IMG/VR virus record: IMGVR_UViG_3300043425_000923
Coordinates: 1-40,935 of that record
Origin: a virus
Length of the DNA: 40,935 nt
Reading direction: 5' to 3' (one strand)
Shown piece after piece: positions 39,493-40,935 of the stretch. Made by a program: the position numbers and the translations under genes. Below the pieces are notes generated by a model. The model searched no databases and was not told the DNA's origin. It saw nothing but the letters and a program-made list of their open reading frames with translations. Numbering within the stretch: position 1 is the first letter of the stretch; the number at the start of each line of letters is the position of its first letter.

Positions 39493-39547
39493 GCGGTGCC
39501 CCTGGTGGGGCGGCTTCGGCCGGCGGGGTTCGATCCCCTGCACTGCA
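39493..39547 (+). other. tRNA-like minimal cloverleaf 2
   Basis: GCGGTGC (39493-39499) pairs with GCACTGC (39540-39546; one G-T pair), followed by A. Inside are a D-like mini-hairpin (CCCC-TGGT-GGGG), an anticodon-position hairpin with a TTCG tetraloop (CGGC-TTCG-GCCG) and a T-arm with loop TTCGATC closed by GCGGGG/CCCTGC. Acceptor and T-stems compete for one or two bases. Only 55 bases long and without an anticodon loop, it cannot decode. It lies between the gp88-like stop and ATG 39592, with a small CCCGG/CCGGG hairpin (39550-39568) after it. Confidence 0.55.
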
Positions 39548-39591
39548 CTCCCGGTCATGGTGGCCGGGTCGGAACCCTGAGAGGGGATGCA

Positions 39592-40167
39592 ATGAGTACG
39601 GAACGTGTGAGCGTGGGTTGCGATCGGTGCAGCCAGCTCGTCGAGGACGGCGGCGGGCACCGCGTCGGCGAGTACCGGGTGTGCGCCGAGTGCGCCGCTT
39701 CGGCGTGGGCGGCGGCGACGCGTGAGCGTGTGAGCGTGCAGGCGGCCGGCGGTGTGAGCGTCGAGCGTGTCGGGGCGGGTGAGCGGTGGCCGCACCGGTT
39801 CCTGCTGGCATGGGAGGACGAAGGTGGGCGAGCGTGGCGCGGGAGCGTGGAAGCGGACAGCGAGTCGGCTGCACGTCAGGCGTGGATCGATGGCGATCTC
39901 GATGCCTCGCATCCGCTGTTCACGGTGCCCGACCTGGCCGCCAACGAGGTGGTGCTGCACGACCCGTACACCGAGCGTCGTTCGGCGTGGGTTCGGGTCG
40001 ATGAGACGGGCCTGTGCCTGCGCCCGGTGGGCACCCATCCCGACAACTGCAATCTCATCGTGGAGGCTCACTCGGGGCACCAAGTGCGGATCTACACGGG
40101 CACCGATGCGGAGCGCGTCTACTGCTTCAACCTGAAGACCGGAGCTTTCGAAGGGGTGGAGTCGTGA
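39592..40167 (+). CDS. Zinc-finger N-terminal hypothetical protein
   Basis: This 191-aa protein begins MSTERVSVGCDRCSQLVEDG with a zinc ribbon (CDRC and CAEC, about 18 residues apart). The rest is a mixed alpha/beta domain (RFLLAWEDEGGRAWRGSVEA; CNLIVEAHSGHQVRIYTGTD). AGAGGGG lies 5 bases before ATG 39592; longer starts run through the tRNA-like element and are rejected. Function unknown. Confidence 0.65.
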   Translation: MSTERVSVGCDRCSQLVEDGGGHRVGEYRVCAECAASAWAAATRERVSVQAAGGVSVERVGAGERWPHRFLLAWEDEGGRAWRGSVEADSESAARQAWIDGDLDASHPLFTVPDLAANEVVLHDPYTERRSAWVRVDETGLCLRPVGTHPDNCNLIVEAHSGHQVRIYTGTDAERVYCFNLKTGAFEGVES

Positions 40168-40409
40168 GCGTCGACGAGTGCTGGCAGTGCGGCGAGGAGC
40201 TGACCGATGACACGGTCGGCACGGTCGGCGGCGACGGCTTCGCAACGTGCGAGGACTGCGACCAGGCCGACGTGATGAAGAGCGCGCACGCGCGCATCGA
40301 GGAGATGGGCAGCGACGAGCTGTGCGACCTGGCGCACGAGCTGCTGCGCGAGTTGGAAGAAGCGAACCCGGCCGCAGCGACGGCCATTGCTGAAGGGATC
40401 ACGACATGA
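40164..40409 (+). CDS. Small zinc-ribbon protein
   Basis: This 81-aa protein starts at GTG 40164 overlapping the previous stop (GTGA). It contains CWQCGEEL and CEDCDQ, a compact zinc ribbon, then a helix (DELCDLAHELLRELEEANPA). It is one of several zinc-ribbon genes in this operon. The window's first 25 bases copy its last helix. Confidence 0.65.
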   Translation: MSVDECWQCGEELTDDTVGTVGGDGFATCEDCDQADVMKSAHARIEEMGSDELCDLAHELLRELEEANPAAATAIAEGITT

Positions 40410-40678
40410 AGACCACGACCCGTACCTATCTGGTGACGGTCGAGCTGGCCGGCGACGACCCGGCCCGGTTCGACCGGGAGATCACCAACTACCTGGCCAG
40501 CGGCGACGGCCCATTCGCTGAGGACTTCGGTCCCGATGCATGGGGCGGCTACGACGGGCCGCGCGCGATGAGCGTGAGCGTGAGCGTGAGCGTGAGCGTG
40601 CAGCCCGAGCCGCTGCCCGACGAGCCGCTGCTCGACTGCGTGTGGCAGGACGGAGCGTGGGTGGAGGTGAAGCTGTGA
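40406..40678 (+). CDS. Hypothetical protein with Ser-Val repeats
   Basis: This 90-aa protein starts at ATG 40406, overlapping the previous stop (ATGA). The N-terminal half (TYLVTVELAGDDPARFDREI) resembles a small alpha/beta domain. The C-terminal half holds five Ser-Val repeats encoded by GAGCGT units (40570-40599) and the shared WQDGAWVEVKL ending. The window start carries a fused variant of this gene. Confidence 0.6.
   Translation: MKTTTRTYLVTVELAGDDPARFDREITNYLASGDGPFAEDFGPDAWGGYDGPRAMSVSVSVSVSVQPEPLPDEPLLDCVWQDGAWVEVKL
40570..40599 (+). repeat. GAGCGT hexanucleotide repeat, 5 copies
   Basis: Five perfect GAGCGT units, compared with three at the matching place at the window start. Units keep the reading frame. 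Confidence 0.85.
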
Positions 40679-40935
40679 GCGTGCAGCCCGAGCCGATCGT
40701 GCCCGACGAGCCGCTGCTCGACCGCGTGCTGCACGACGTGTTCGTGACGGCGATGGAAGGCGGCATCGGCTACTGGTCGGGCTGCTCGTCGTACCGGTGG
40801 AGCCTCGACGGCGGCGAGGTCGACGACCTGACCGGGTTCCGCGCGGTGATCCACGACCACGTCATGCCCGGCCCTGCGATCACGATCAACCGCGACGTGA
40901 TCCTGCGGGGCTACCTGCGTGCCCTCGACTTGGAT
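40675..40935 (+). CDS. Hypothetical protein, cut by the window edge
   Basis: This partial gene (87 codons, no stop) starts at GTG 40675 overlapping the previous stop. It is homologous to the protein at 92-502 (shared VLHDVFVTAMEGGIGYW and DVILRGYLRALDLD). Joining to base 377 continues the frame to the stop at 502, which supports circularity. Function unknown. Confidence 0.7.
   Translation, partial: MSVQPEPIVPDEPLLDRVLHDVFVTAMEGGIGYWSGCSSYRWSLDGGEVDDLTGFRAVIHDHVMPGPAITINRDVILRGYLRALDLD

Noticed and set aside
39493-39547. Functional tRNA gene
   Set aside because: Too short, with a TTCG tetraloop where the anticodon loop should be; the same length argument applies to 34269-34326.

Overview
The window is most likely the near-complete genome of a short-tailed (podovirus-like) temperate phage of a high-GC bacterium, probably an actinomycete. 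The sequence shows very high GC, dense GTGA/ATGA/TGATG gene overlaps, a tyrosine integrase beside a small cI-type repressor, a terminase-portal-scaffold-capsid block, a head-tail adaptor and nozzle-like gene, large internal virion proteins, and no tail sheath, tape measure or major tail tube gene. The host assignment is inference from base composition and gene style. The first 376 bases are a diverged, internally deleted version of the last 585, so the molecule is probably circular or circularly permuted at about 40.56 kb, with position 40935 joining to 377; the two ends look like alternative haplotypes.

Layout. (1) A rightward operon runs from 37.5 kb through the junction to 2.03 kb. It holds many small proteins, several with CxxC zinc-finger motifs, a gp88-like protein, and a serine recombinase closed by a bidirectional terminator at 2047-2076. 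(2) A leftward cluster at 3.9-2.06 kb holds the repressor, a RusA-like nuclease, a secreted lysozyme-like protein, a Gly/Tyr-rich peptide, a baseplate-like Ig-domain protein and a zinc ribbon. (3) A second HTH gene and the tyrosine integrase run rightward (4.04-5.46 kb). (4) A 26.6-kb leftward late operon (32.05 to 5.46 kb) carries packaging, head, adaptor, fibre, lysis and ejection genes. It ends with one 10-kb gene encoding about 3334 aa, roughly a quarter of the genome. (5) A rightward replication module (32.17-36.27 kb) encodes a Cas4/RecB-like nuclease, a probable ssDNA-binding protein and a primase-helicase. An 11-copy GGGAAAC array follows (36300-36449). (6) A coiled-coil gene points back toward that array (37.36-36.71 kb).

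The genome encodes no DNA or RNA polymerase that I recognise, so it should use host polymerases, recruited at the primase-helicase/iteron site. The inverted repeat TGCAAC-N2-GTTGCA occurs at the repressor promoter, at the start of the 37.5-kb operon and inside the late operon. Related half-sites lie at 2.73 kb and 32.1 kb, which suggests one regulator controls every module. Two short tRNA-like cloverleaf sequences without normal D/anticodon arms lie just upstream of genes at 34.3 and 39.5 kb; I know of no described function for such elements.
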